Made by a program: the position numbers and the translations under genes
Notes under the pieces: model-generated
What the model saw: only the letters and a program-made list of their open reading frames with translations
Told to the model about the DNA's origin: nothing
Database searches by the model: none
Shown: positions 45,654-54,616 of the stretch, one piece after another
How positions within the stretch are numbered: the stretch's first letter is position 1
How the letters are laid out: each line of letters opens with the position of its first letter
Origin: Balneolaceae bacterium
GTDB taxonomy: Bacteria > Bacteroidota > Rhodothermia > Balneolales > Balneolaceae
Direction of reading: 5' to 3'
Length of the DNA stretch: 64,000 bases
NCBI GenBank assembly: GCA_017643365.1
Contig: JAEPNO010000001.1
Coordinates: 275,367 to 339,366, forward strand

Positions 45654-46562
45654 TTAACGAATTCTTTTTTCCAGTTCGCAAGCAGCGTATTCTATTGCTC
45701 CATTTCGCTCTCTAAAACACGCTTGCCACGGTACTGTTTTGGTGATGGTACCCAAAAGAAAACCAACTCCATCATCAATATTACTTACCCCTTCGGCTAA
45801 GGTATAAATGTTGTCATCAACAGTGTATAAATTAATCCATTGCGGGCCGGCTGAAGCGATAAAGACTTGTCGATTGAGAACTTCAAAACCGGTGTCTGGA
45901 AACTGGCGGGCAATTAACCCTATATCTCGGTTGGCATCTAATCGAAAGAGGATTTCGTTGGAAAAACCGAAAGGGGAAAACAGCGAATCTTGAATATGAG
46001 AAAAGTTGAAGATGTATTCGCGATTGAAGAACGTATCCCGAACATGCCATATCGCTTGAACATCAGCGACGTTTTTCACATCTCGTACAATCATTACTTC
46101 CTCACCATTATACACATAGTAAATAGGTGTAGGGAAATCCGGCGGAATGGTTGTTCGCGTAGAACTACTCATACCGTCTGATCGGGTTGCCGTTATCTCA
46201 TAAGTAGCTTCAGGTTCTATAGTCATGGTTGTCCAAAAATTCCACATAACAACCAATGGATTGGGGCTAAATAGTGAATCGTTCATCACTGCTTCTTCTC
46301 CTGTATCAACATTTCGGATGGTAACCGTAGCATCGATCGGATCTCTCGTCGGATCAAAATCTTCGCGAACCGGCGTAATCCGTAACCATTGTGTATCGGC
46401 TGTGGCATCCAAGTACCCGTACATCGAGTAGAAATACGAGGTGTTTTCTTCCCTCGGCTCGAAGGATTCATCACAAGATATCGAAATTGAGGCGATTCCT
46501 ATCAACAGCACTAAAAACACTTTAGATAAAAATTGCCCTGATATATTGTTATTGGATTTCAT
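45654..46562 (-). CDS. DUF4249 lipoprotein
   Basis: 302 residues with a lipoprotein signal ('IASISISCDESF', Cys about 30). An Ig-like/beta region ('DATVTIRNVDTGEEA', 'TYEITATRSDG') with P-P-D-F-P fits the DUF4249 family, which in Bacteroidota accompanies TonB-dependent receptors. It follows the receptor gene after only 2 bp. Likely the surface lipoprotein partner; ligand unknown. Low Lys content and 'WQACFRERNG' near the end. Confidence 0.85.
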   Translation of the reverse strand: MKSNNNISGQFLSKVFLVLLIGIASISISCDESFEPREENTSYFYSMYGYLDATADTQWLRITPVREDFDPTRDPIDATVTIRNVDTGEEAVMNDSLFSPNPLVVMWNFWTTMTIEPEATYEITATRSDGMSSSTRTTIPPDFPTPIYYVYNGEEVMIVRDVKNVADVQAIWHVRDTFFNREYIFNFSHIQDSLFSPFGFSNEILFRLDANRDIGLIARQFPDTGFEVLNRQVFIASAGPQWINLYTVDDNIYTLAEGVSNIDDGVGFLLGTITKTVPWQACFRERNGAIEYAACELEKRIR

Positions 46563-46564
46563 AG

Positions 46565-48820
46565 TTATTTCGATCCAATTTTAAATGCGATATAAGGTAC
46601 TAGCGGCAATTGATCAGAACGCGTATTGGTAAATACATCGTAGAAAAACAGGTTCCGTCGATCGTAAGTGTTTATCGCCCCTGCTTTAACATTTAATTCC
46701 AGATTATTTTCTAATTCGTAGTCGCGCTCAACCGATACATCCAAGCGATGATACACAGGTAATCGACCTTCATAAGGTTTATTTAAAATTACACGTCGCG
46801 TACCAACGGTACCTCGCACGTCGGGCAATCCTTTATCAAAGAATAACACTTCATCGAAACCAATGGGCTGAGTAAAAGGTACTCCACTACCTAATTGCCA
46901 GCGTACGCCCACCAAATACTCACCGAACAGGTAACTTGCCGTTGTGTTAACCTGATGCCTACGATCGTGAGGTGGATGAAAACTTTGCACAGGATCATCA
47001 AACCAAAAACCGAAATTATCTTGCGAAGATTCATACATCGTTAAGCTGTAGCCATATCCAACCATTCCATAAAACCGCCCTTTAGAGTATTCAAATCGTA
47101 AATCTGAGCCATAAGAATATCCATCGGCTAAAGTTAATTCTGTGGAAACGCGAGCTACGGTTGTCCAAGTTGGGATGGAGATGTTTTCAAGATCTTTATA
47201 ATAGCCTTCCAACGACCAATTAAAATTGCCAATAGATTGTTGCCAGCTTAATAAGTAATGAGTGGCTTCCATTTGAGCTCCATCGAAAGGCGCTCTCATC
47301 CAAATAGTAAATACCGAACTTGCATCGCGCATGTCACTAATGCCTACCAGAGGTTGGCGATAAACCCCAAAAGCTGCACTTAATTCTTGGTTTTCGCTGC
47401 CAAATGGTTGCCAAGCTGTTCGGAAACGAGGTTCAAAGCTAGGTTTATAAATACCGGGTATAATTGAAGCAACAATACCCGGCTGTACTTTTAATTTGTC
47501 GCCAAGCGGAATTGTAACCTCAAAATGCGTTCCCATATTGAATAGAGCATATCGTTCGGTGTCTAAATCTTGAAATCGGCCACGAATGTCGTAATTCATG
47601 TATCGCGTGGTAAGGAAGGCGCCAAAGATGAATCTGATATCGTTCACATATTGTGTCATGTTGATATCCATGTACACTCTTGAAACTCGCGAAAATGAAT
47701 CTTTTTGATCTTCATTTTCAGTTTGATTCCACATGTGAGAAAAATTCACATTGGTTTCGAGCAATAATTTAGATTCTTCCGGTAACACCTGGCATTGCCC
47801 ACCAATCAGGATATTCCCCCATCGGATGGTCTCATCTTTTTCGAAATCTAAACGTCCCCGATCGTAGGTATGCATTAATAAACTAGAGCACTGAACATCG
47901 TTTGTATTGAAACTAATCTTACCGTAATGACTTTCGAATTTTAGTGGCTGTTCCGGCTCGATAAATGCTTTACTGGTTGTTTGGATGAGCGATCTGCGCA
48001 TTGATACGATCCAAGACGCTGTCTCCACGCCGAAAGGTCCTTCTGCAACAATATCAGTTACGAAAGGCGACACTGCTGCGCTTGCTTTATACTCGAATTT
48101 GTTACCGTTACGCATGTTGATGTCTAACACCGAAGAAATGCGGCCATTGTAATACGGTGAAAAGCCACCGGCGTAAAAATCAGCACTGGAGATAAGGTCT
48201 TGTGGAAATGGAGAGAAAAAACCAACAATATGGAACGGTTTGTAGATGAGGATACCATCAACTAAAACCATGTTTTCGGATGGAGAGCCACCACGAATAA
48301 ACAATTGTCCACCCCGGCCACCCAGCGATACAACACCCGGCAAGGTTTGTAGGTAACTAACAAGATCTCCTCCAACAACAGGAGTTGGAATTCGGCTCAA
48401 ATCCATGGGCGAAACTCGTTGTCGACCTTCTTCTCGTAACACTCCACCCGCCTGTTGTTCAACAACAACTTCGCCTAATTGATTGGCATCTAACTTCAGC
48501 GTAACACTTAGCGTTCTAATATCACCCAATTGAAATCGAATAGTATCTACGTACGTCTCGTAGCCTAAAAAACTGACTTTAAACTCATATACACCTGAAC
48601 GAATGGAACCAATTTGGTAGAATCCATTTCTATCGGTGGCAACTCCTTTAAATCGATTATCATTGTCGATTTGGAGAATGGTTACATTTGCGCCTTCAAG
48701 TTTTTGTGAATTTTCGTAATCGGTAACAACGCCCTGAATAGATGCCCATTGAGCATGAGAACCGTTGCTTAGCAAAGCAAGCCAAACCAGGATAAATAGT
48801 AAGCTGTAGACTTTTTTCAA
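46565..48820 (-). CDS. TonB-dependent outer-membrane receptor
   Basis: 751 residues. Signal peptide 1-24. A carboxypeptidase-regulatory-like domain (about 27-110: 'IQGVVTDYENSQKLEGANVT') is followed by the plug ('YLQTLPGVVSLGGRGGQLFI', 'RGGSPSENMVLVDGILIY') and a 22-strand-type barrel to the end. Energised by TonB-ExbBD, it would import a ligand across the outer membrane. Paired with the DUF4249 lipoprotein gene downstream; such pairs are common in Bacteroidota but are not classical SusCD. Ligand unknown. Confidence 0.92.
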   Translation of the reverse strand: MKKVYSLLFILVWLALLSNGSHAQWASIQGVVTDYENSQKLEGANVTILQIDNDNRFKGVATDRNGFYQIGSIRSGVYEFKVSFLGYETYVDTIRFQLGDIRTLSVTLKLDANQLGEVVVEQQAGGVLREEGRQRVSPMDLSRIPTPVVGGDLVSYLQTLPGVVSLGGRGGQLFIRGGSPSENMVLVDGILIYKPFHIVGFFSPFPQDLISSADFYAGGFSPYYNGRISSVLDINMRNGNKFEYKASAAVSPFVTDIVAEGPFGVETASWIVSMRRSLIQTTSKAFIEPEQPLKFESHYGKISFNTNDVQCSSLLMHTYDRGRLDFEKDETIRWGNILIGGQCQVLPEESKLLLETNVNFSHMWNQTENEDQKDSFSRVSRVYMDINMTQYVNDIRFIFGAFLTTRYMNYDIRGRFQDLDTERYALFNMGTHFEVTIPLGDKLKVQPGIVASIIPGIYKPSFEPRFRTAWQPFGSENQELSAAFGVYRQPLVGISDMRDASSVFTIWMRAPFDGAQMEATHYLLSWQQSIGNFNWSLEGYYKDLENISIPTWTTVARVSTELTLADGYSYGSDLRFEYSKGRFYGMVGYGYSLTMYESSQDNFGFWFDDPVQSFHPPHDRRHQVNTTASYLFGEYLVGVRWQLGSGVPFTQPIGFDEVLFFDKGLPDVRGTVGTRRVILNKPYEGRLPVYHRLDVSVERDYELENNLELNVKAGAINTYDRRNLFFYDVFTNTRSDQLPLVPYIAFKIGSK

Positions 48821-48942
48821 TTGCGATGGATGACCTTCCCGAGTTTCATTGCCAACTATTAATCAGCAACCTTCCAAGTATAACAAAACTGTTCCGAGAT
48901 TATTTCGTTCTGAAGAGGTTTATTTTAAACAATGTAATTAGG

Positions 48943-49743
48943 TCATTCTTTTTCTAAATACCACTTCATGGATTCATCAATAAAAGAACTCACTTTATTA
49001 AACGATCCTTCTGAATTTCTGAACTCCATTTGGTTTAACGAAAGCACAGCGCCTTTCCAATCGCCAACCATCCACTTGCCAAAAGATAAAGACGGCACTT
49101 TCGAGTAATCGGCTTCTCCATTTTTGAGGTAACAAGTGGCATAAAAATAAGGGGCGTTCACCTTATCGTCTTTCATGGCTAATCCAAATCCGATACCCAA
49201 ATTTTCATTCAGATCGGTATAAATTCCGGTATCAAAATGATGAGGCCAAATCCGTATTTCAACTTCCTGATCCAATTTATCCAACAAATAATCACAGGCA
49301 TTATTCGCTAAGGTTCGCCAGAATATCCATTCGTTTAAAGCCAATCGAGAAAGCAATGCCACCGGTTGATTTGCAAAATGGTATTCGGGGATTTCAAAAT
49401 GAAGAGGTTCCTTAAATGCATCCACATCTAAACCCACATCCTGAATGGTTTTCGCAACTTGCTGTTCAATATCATGAACATATTTTTTTGCCGTAGAAAT
49501 GGTTTGTATCGCTTCTTCCTCCTCATCTTGCCAAACATAGCAGACATCCGTTAATCGTAGAATTAATCGGATTTTCCCTGATGCAGTTTTGATCCAACGA
49601 CTTTCAATTTGTTGTTTATCTGCGTTGAAACCCAAATTCGTATGGCTATCATCCTCTTTTTCCGGCACAAAACTTCGATTCGCTTTTGCCATTATCTGGC
49701 ATAATCGGTGTAACTGCTGGTCTGCCTGTATGTAATTATTCAT
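48943..49743 (-). CDS. Conserved hypothetical protein in the redox operon
   Basis: 266 residues, soluble, no signal peptide. Features: an aromatic/acidic helix ('CYVWQDEEEEAIQTI'), 'HFEIPEYHFANQPVALLSR', 'RIWPHHFDTGIY', 'NLGIGFGLAM' and 'YFYATCYLKNG'. The conserved-looking W-P-H-H-F-D suggests a metal- or substrate-binding site, but I cannot assign a family. The start overlaps the upstream membrane protein gene by 8 bases, so it belongs to the same operon as the Rieske proteins. Confidence 0.7.
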   Translation of the reverse strand: MNNYIQADQQLHRLCQIMAKANRSFVPEKEDDSHTNLGFNADKQQIESRWIKTASGKIRLILRLTDVCYVWQDEEEEAIQTISTAKKYVHDIEQQVAKTIQDVGLDVDAFKEPLHFEIPEYHFANQPVALLSRLALNEWIFWRTLANNACDYLLDKLDQEVEIRIWPHHFDTGIYTDLNENLGIGFGLAMKDDKVNAPYFYATCYLKNGEADYSKVPSLSFGKWMVGDWKGAVLSLNQMEFRNSEGSFNKVSSFIDESMKWYLEKE

Positions 49744-50530
49744 TATTAGCTAAAGTTCTTGTGATTTTTTTCGGATCGATCTCTAAAACGTTCCAGTTTA
49801 ATTGGGTATAAACAACTCCTTCAAAAGTGATCATTTCCCCAACAAAAGGTAGTAACTCAGAATTTATTTCAACACCATTTTTACCGCTCAGCAAGTAGTA
49901 ATTATAGGTGTTAGATGATGAATCCCAAACTCGAAGTACCGGTGGCATCCCTCCACTGAGGCAGCGAATTGCACAACTTTTGTGAATTTTTCCTTCGCCG
50001 GGTTTCATAACTCCGAAGTAGCATTTCGGGTCTAGGATTTCGCCGGTCAAACTTATTCTTGAATTCGATTTATCATGAACCAATGGTTGTCGGAAATTCC
50101 CACTTTTTCTTACAAAACTATCGCCTTGATCAGTCAATTCCAGTAAAGCCACTCCATCCCCATAAATGAGCGTACCTTTTAGGGTGATTTCTTGCAGATC
50201 CAAAATTCCGTTTTCAGCTTCAATTTCGTTCATGATTTCAGACGCACCAAATTTTCCAAATCCAACCAATAACACGCTTTCAGCATCGATTGCAAGATTA
50301 GCATGTGTGATTTGAAGCATTGGATATGGCTCAGCGATGTACACGCCGGTTACTTCTGTCTGCGAACCAAACTCGAATACATGATCGTTGAAAGATCGTT
50401 GAAATGTCACGATCACAATCACCAAACCCACTACCAGCACACCAACGATTGTTACCAGTTTTTTTAGAAACTTTGCGGTGGATTCAGGCATTTCATCCTG
50501 CCAACCGATATAAAAATCTTTCTTGCTCAT
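49736..50530 (-). CDS. Membrane-anchored protein with Cys motif, unknown
   Basis: 264 residues with one membrane helix (about 24-46: 'TIVGVLVVGLVIVIV'). The outer part has 'DPKCYFGVMKPGEGK', then H-K-S-C-A-I-R-C-L-S-G-G-M-P, a three-Cys segment that could bind a metal or haem. 'LTGEILDPKC' and later strands suggest OB- or beta-barrel-like folding. It overlaps both neighbours by 4-8 bases. Probably an electron-transfer or assembly partner of the Rieske/ferric-reductase proteins (inference). Confidence 0.65.
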   Translation of the reverse strand: MSKKDFYIGWQDEMPESTAKFLKKLVTIVGVLVVGLVIVIVTFQRSFNDHVFEFGSQTEVTGVYIAEPYPMLQITHANLAIDAESVLLVGFGKFGASEIMNEIEAENGILDLQEITLKGTLIYGDGVALLELTDQGDSFVRKSGNFRQPLVHDKSNSRISLTGEILDPKCYFGVMKPGEGKIHKSCAIRCLSGGMPPVLRVWDSSSNTYNYYLLSGKNGVEINSELLPFVGEMITFEGVVYTQLNWNVLEIDPKKITRTLANNE

Positions 50531-51570
50531 GTTTGCTCCACTTTTGCCGGCTCAATAAAAGTGCCTTCCGGTTTTGGAGTTGGGTGAACCCAAACTTTGC
50601 TGCCAATTACTTTCACTATGTAGGTATGCAAAGTTTCGGTAAACGGCGCTGGAGCTTGCCCATTTTGAGGCAAGTACTGATACCCATGCCAAGGACAGGT
50701 AATACAGCCATCCACAATTTTACCCTCACCAAGTGGCCCCATTTGATGCTTACACACATTATGAACCGCCGAAACATTACCATCGTATTTAAAAATGGCT
50801 ATGTTTTCTCCGTTGATAAACACCGTTTTGGCACAGTCATCTTGTATCTCGTTAATAGTGCAAACTTCTACGAATCCATCCTCTAACGCTGCGTACTTTT
50901 CTTTAGTTAATCGTTTGTAATCATTAAAACCCGCCGTGAAATGCAAGCCGGTAACCGATGCAAATCCAAGTATCAGGATTGCCCAGTATGCAGGATGATT
51001 CTCGTATTGAAGTGCTCCTGTGGCTACGTGAGCGATTAATAACGCATACGCCAGATACACACTAATGTGTAATGTTTTCCAGATTTTTGGGCTGAGGTTT
51101 TTGAGCCAAAAATCATGACTTGTAGCCGCCATCAAAAACAGAATAATCAATGCGAAAAAGCCCAAAATTTGAAATGGAAACTCGCTAATTGCCTGATAAT
51201 TCTGATTCGAAGTAAACACACTCACGATGGGATTCACATCACCCAAAGCATGAAATTGAATAATTGAAAAAGCTCCGTGTACCAGCGCAATCAGGAACAT
51301 CGAAACCCCTAAATGTCGCCTATTATAAAGCAATGGCAGAAACCTGTGATCGAGCCGAGCCAGTGGACCAATCATCAAAATAAGATGCAAAAGTACGAAT
51401 GCCGTTAAAGCAGTTGCACGAATGATGAGCGTTTCAAGAGTGATTAGAGGATGCATCAAAAATTGAGAAACCACAAACACGAGTAGAATTCCAACTATCA
51501 TCCCCCAAAGAATGATGTCGTAGGATTTCTTTTGGCGGTTCCATAATACGGCTTCGTACTTAACTCCCAT
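50527..51570 (-). CDS. Ferric-reductase-like transmembrane protein fused to a Rieske [2Fe-2S] domain
   Basis: 347 residues from ATG at 51570 (M-G-V-K-Y); a GTG at 51615 would add 15 residues but run through the tiny gene upstream. Six membrane helices (about 20-215) form a haem-bearing ferric-reductase-like domain, with His residues in 'LHLILMIGPLARLDHRFLP', 'LIALVHGAFSII', 'WKTLHISVYLAYALLIAHVA'. The C-terminal ~100 residues are a Rieske domain with C-K-H-Q-M-G-P-L-G and 'CPWHGYQY' cluster ligands. It should pass electrons across the membrane between haem and the Fe-S cluster. The start overlaps the 28-residue gene by 1 base. Confidence 0.85.
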   Translation of the reverse strand: MGVKYEAVLWNRQKKSYDIILWGMIVGILLVFVVSQFLMHPLITLETLIIRATALTAFVLLHLILMIGPLARLDHRFLPLLYNRRHLGVSMFLIALVHGAFSIIQFHALGDVNPIVSVFTSNQNYQAISEFPFQILGFFALIILFLMAATSHDFWLKNLSPKIWKTLHISVYLAYALLIAHVATGALQYENHPAYWAILILGFASVTGLHFTAGFNDYKRLTKEKYAALEDGFVEVCTINEIQDDCAKTVFINGENIAIFKYDGNVSAVHNVCKHQMGPLGEGKIVDGCITCPWHGYQYLPQNGQAPAPFTETLHTYIVKVIGSKVWVHPTPKPEGTFIEPAKVEQT

Positions 51571-51656
51571 CAGATCACCACCACTAAAAATGCCGTAATC
51601 AGCAAACTTAAGCACACCCAGATGAACAGATGCTTTTTTCGTAGGGATGAATTCAT
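51570..51656 (-). CDS. 28-residue single-helix membrane peptide
   Basis: Tiny gene, easily missed. The ATG at 51656 overlaps the stop of the upstream 69-residue gene (ATGA), and its TGA overlaps the next gene's ATG by one base (TGATG). The product is M-N-S-S-L-R-K-K-H followed by one hydrophobic helix ('LFIWVCLSLLITAFLVVVI'): positive-inside start and a short helix reaching the C-terminus. Double translational coupling between neighbours makes it credible. Possibly a small subunit of the membrane redox complex. Confidence 0.65.
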   Translation of the reverse strand: MNSSLRKKHLFIWVCLSLLITAFLVVVI

Positions 51657-51862
51657 TTCAAACTCCTTTTCCATTTTAGAGCAAAAAGAGGCCAAAACAC
51701 TAACATCCCCGGCAGGATTAAAAGTTTAAACTTCCACGACGTTTCTTTGGTGCCTTCATCAACAACTGTTAAACCTTTGCTCATAAAAGCTATCGTGAAG
51801 ACCAATCCGAGTATCAGATAAACCAATACAAATTGTAGTAAGCTGCTAATCAGGCGTTCCAT
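51653..51862 (-). CDS. Small two-helix membrane protein
   Basis: 69 residues with two membrane helices (about 7-28 'LLQFVLVYLILGLVFTIAFM' and 46-63 'KLLILPGMLVFWPLFALKW') and a basic tail. The ATG overlaps the preceding stop by 1 base (TAATG) and its stop overlaps the next tiny gene by 4 bases. No family recognised; probably a subunit or assembly factor of the same redox complex. Confidence 0.72.
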   Translation of the reverse strand: MERLISSLLQFVLVYLILGLVFTIAFMSKGLTVVDEGTKETSWKFKLLILPGMLVFWPLFALKWKRSLK

Positions 51863-53478
51863 TACAATACCGGTTTCATGCCGGCATATTGAATCCCTGT
51901 TAGGCGATGCATGTCGTAGTTAAAAGTGCTTAAATCCTCGAAATCGAAATCGTTAACGTTATCATGTCCACATGCTCGAGCAATTACTTTAATGAGTTCA
52001 TTAGTAGCATCGAAAAAGTTATGCAACTGCTTTGCCGATGATTCCACGATCAAACGGCTACGCAGATTTTCTTTCATCGTAGCAATACCAACCGGACAAT
52101 TATTACTGTTGCATGCACGCATGCCTAAACACCCGATTGCCTGAATTGCAGCATTCGAAACAGCAACGGCATCGGCACCCATCATCAATGCTTTTGCAAA
52201 ATCATCGGCAATTCTAAGTCCACCGGTTATGATTAACGTAACTCCTTTAGCTTCTCTATTATCAAGATGTTTGCGGGCCCGAGCAAGAGCCGGAATGGTT
52301 GGCACGTTAATATTATTTCGTAAAACGGTAGGTGCAGAACCGGTTCCGCCACCTCTTCCATCCAAAATGATGTAATCTGCCCCAGCCTCTAATGCAAAAT
52401 CGATATCTGCTTCAATTCTGCTTGCTGCAATTTTAAAACCAATCGGAATTCCGCCCGTTTCTTCACGTACTTTATTACCAAAGTTTTTAAAATCCTCAAC
52501 GGTTTTTAAATCTGGAAAAGCGGCAGGTGATATTGCAGTTTCACCTTCCTTAAGTCCTCTTACTTCAGCAATTTCTTTGGTTACTTTGTTTCCGGGTAAA
52601 TGTCCGCCGGTACCGGTTTTAGCACCTTGTCCGCCTTTAAAATGAAAGGCTTGTGCTTTTTTAACTTTATCCCAAGAAAAACCGAATTTCCCCGAAGCTA
52701 ATTCGTAGAAATATCGACTGTTATTTGCTTGTTCTTCCGGCAACATCCCTCCTTCGCCACTACAGATTCCTGTTCCTGCAAGTTCAGCACCTTTAGAAAG
52801 CGCAATTTTGGCTTCTTTCGATAATGCCCCAAAACTCATGTCTGATACAAAAATTGGTATCTCAAGTTCTAAAGGCTTCTTCGCGTTTTTACCTATGATC
52901 ACTTTAGTAGAAACTGCATCTTCATCAAAAAGAGGACGTTTTGCCAGCTGAGCGGGTAGAAACTGAATATCTTCCCATTTCGGCAAGGTGTTTCTGTCGA
53001 CGCCCATGGCCTCCGAAGGACCGTGATGCCCCACGTTTTTCAATCCATTTTTCGATAATTCTTTGATATAATTGGTGTAAGGCTCGGTGTCTTCGGGATG
53101 AGTATCGGCGTACTGACCTAAGTACTCATCTCTATTAAATGGCTGAGGATGTTCCTTTAAATAGTCGTCAATTTCATCACCATCTACCCAAACGCTGCCG
53201 TCTTCAATCCATGCAGTAAACTTAAATAAGGCTTCCTCGTTATTGTATTCGCTTACGCCGGTATCAAATCGATAATCCCAATGATGAACACCACACATCA
53301 AGTTATCGCCATCGATATATCCATCGCCTAAAAGTGCTCCACGATGCAGGCACCTGCCGTATAAAACCGAAACCTTTTCGTCGTATCGAATTGCAACTAA
53401 ATCTAATCCATTTATCAGAAAGTGAGTCGGTTCCCGATCTTTTAATTCTGCAAACTCACATAATTTTACTTCAGTCAT
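51862..53478 (-). CDS. Rieske - glutamate-synthase-like (FMN-binding) fusion protein
   Basis: 538 residues. Residues 1-105 are a Rieske domain with ligands in 'GRCLHRGALLGDG' and 'MCGVHHWDYRFDTG' (C-x-H and C-x-x-H). The rest is the FMN/central domain of glutamate synthase: 'FVSDMSFGALSKEAKIALSK', 'GICSGEGGMLPEE', 'YIILDGRGGGTGSAPT', 'LIITGGLRIADDFAKALMMG'. The 3Fe-4S-type Cys cluster is in 'CLGMRACNSNNCPVGIAT'. No glutaminase domain is present. It is the first gene of a six-gene overlapping operon. The reaction is unknown; probably a flavin/Fe-S oxidoreductase. Confidence 0.88.
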   Translation of the reverse strand: MTEVKLCEFAELKDREPTHFLINGLDLVAIRYDEKVSVLYGRCLHRGALLGDGYIDGDNLMCGVHHWDYRFDTGVSEYNNEEALFKFTAWIEDGSVWVDGDEIDDYLKEHPQPFNRDEYLGQYADTHPEDTEPYTNYIKELSKNGLKNVGHHGPSEAMGVDRNTLPKWEDIQFLPAQLAKRPLFDEDAVSTKVIIGKNAKKPLELEIPIFVSDMSFGALSKEAKIALSKGAELAGTGICSGEGGMLPEEQANNSRYFYELASGKFGFSWDKVKKAQAFHFKGGQGAKTGTGGHLPGNKVTKEIAEVRGLKEGETAISPAAFPDLKTVEDFKNFGNKVREETGGIPIGFKIAASRIEADIDFALEAGADYIILDGRGGGTGSAPTVLRNNINVPTIPALARARKHLDNREAKGVTLIITGGLRIADDFAKALMMGADAVAVSNAAIQAIGCLGMRACNSNNCPVGIATMKENLRSRLIVESSAKQLHNFFDATNELIKVIARACGHDNVNDFDFEDLSTFNYDMHRLTGIQYAGMKPVL

Positions 53479-53630
53479 AGCGTAATTTTTTAATATTTGT
53501 CCCCATCAATAAAGAGAAAAAGAAGTAGAAAATCTGTTTCAACTTTATTTATCCTTAGAGCAAGAAGTATACTTTTCGGGGATTTGGGATTAATCACAAA
53601 TCCATCATTTTTTTAAACAATTACGTGGCA

Positions 53631-54539
53631 ATGATTTATAGATTCGCTTTAATGGGAATGCTAATTTTGACAGGAATATCCTGCACCCAAAATAAACCTG
53701 TAGAACTTGTTAACCCTGTGCTTGCAGTCACTGGAAAAGTGATTGAACACGACGATTTTTCCTCAAACTTTGTGGATAGCAGGAATATTGAAGTTTGGCT
53801 ACCTGAGGGTTACGATGCCGAGGACGATCGCTATCAAGTTTTGTATATGCACGACGGGCAAAATGTGTTCGATCCTAACACCTCGTACAACGGTAACGAC
53901 TGGATGGTTGACGAAGCACTGACTGAGTTAATTGCCCAAAATAACATTGAAAAAACCATTGTTGTTGCCATCTGGAATAGCGGTATTACCCGCTTTCCTG
54001 AATATATGCCACAAAAGCCGGCCAATGTAATGAATAGCGAGGCTGTGCAGAAATCTGTAATTCGGAATTCCGGTAAAGCTATTTTTTCGGATGATTATCT
54101 AAAGTTTATTGTGGAAGAATTGAAGCCTTTTATCGACGCAAATTACCGCACAAAACCGGAGCGTGAACACACATCGATTATGGGCAGTAGTATGGGTGGG
54201 TTAATCTCGTTATATGCCATTATGGAATATCCTGAGGTTTTTGGTTCTGCAGGTTGCTTATCAACACATTGGACGGTTCCCGAAATTGGGTCGGTTTTTG
54301 TTGAGTATCTCGATGGAAATCTGCCCGATCCAGCAACCCACAAAATCTATTTCGATTACGGTACCCTTGGTTTAGATGCCTATTATGAGCCTTTTCAGCA
54401 GCAGGTAGACTCAATAATGATTAAAGCCGGATATGAACCCGGTAAAAATTGGGTAACGAAAAAATTCGAAGGCCATGATCATAAAGAGCAGTATTGGGCC
54501 ATGCGAATCAGCCAACCACTCACCTTTTTGCTCGATTGA
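53631..54539 (+). CDS. Esterase-like lipoprotein (alpha/beta hydrolase, IroE/Fes-like fold)
   Basis: 302 residues from ATG at 53631; a GTG at 53625 would add two. Lipoprotein signal ('LILTGISCTQN', Cys about 19). 'WLPEGYD' and 'VLYMHDGQNVFDP' open the esterase-D-like fold. The nucleophile is in 'SIMGSSMGGLISL' (G-S-S-M-G), and the end has 'GHDHKEQYW' with the catalytic His. Such enzymes cleave acetyl, feruloyl or siderophore esters in the periplasm or on the surface. It precedes the GH16 gene on the same strand, suggesting joint action on polysaccharide. Confidence 0.85.
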   Translation: MIYRFALMGMLILTGISCTQNKPVELVNPVLAVTGKVIEHDDFSSNFVDSRNIEVWLPEGYDAEDDRYQVLYMHDGQNVFDPNTSYNGNDWMVDEALTELIAQNNIEKTIVVAIWNSGITRFPEYMPQKPANVMNSEAVQKSVIRNSGKAIFSDDYLKFIVEELKPFIDANYRTKPEREHTSIMGSSMGGLISLYAIMEYPEVFGSAGCLSTHWTVPEIGSVFVEYLDGNLPDPATHKIYFDYGTLGLDAYYEPFQQQVDSIMIKAGYEPGKNWVTKKFEGHDHKEQYWAMRISQPLTFLLD

Positions 54540-54616
54540 GTGGGAATTCTTATCAGTTGAAAATCTTTTGTTAATGAACAATCTTTAAACAATTCACAAT
54601 TTCACCCACATCATCA

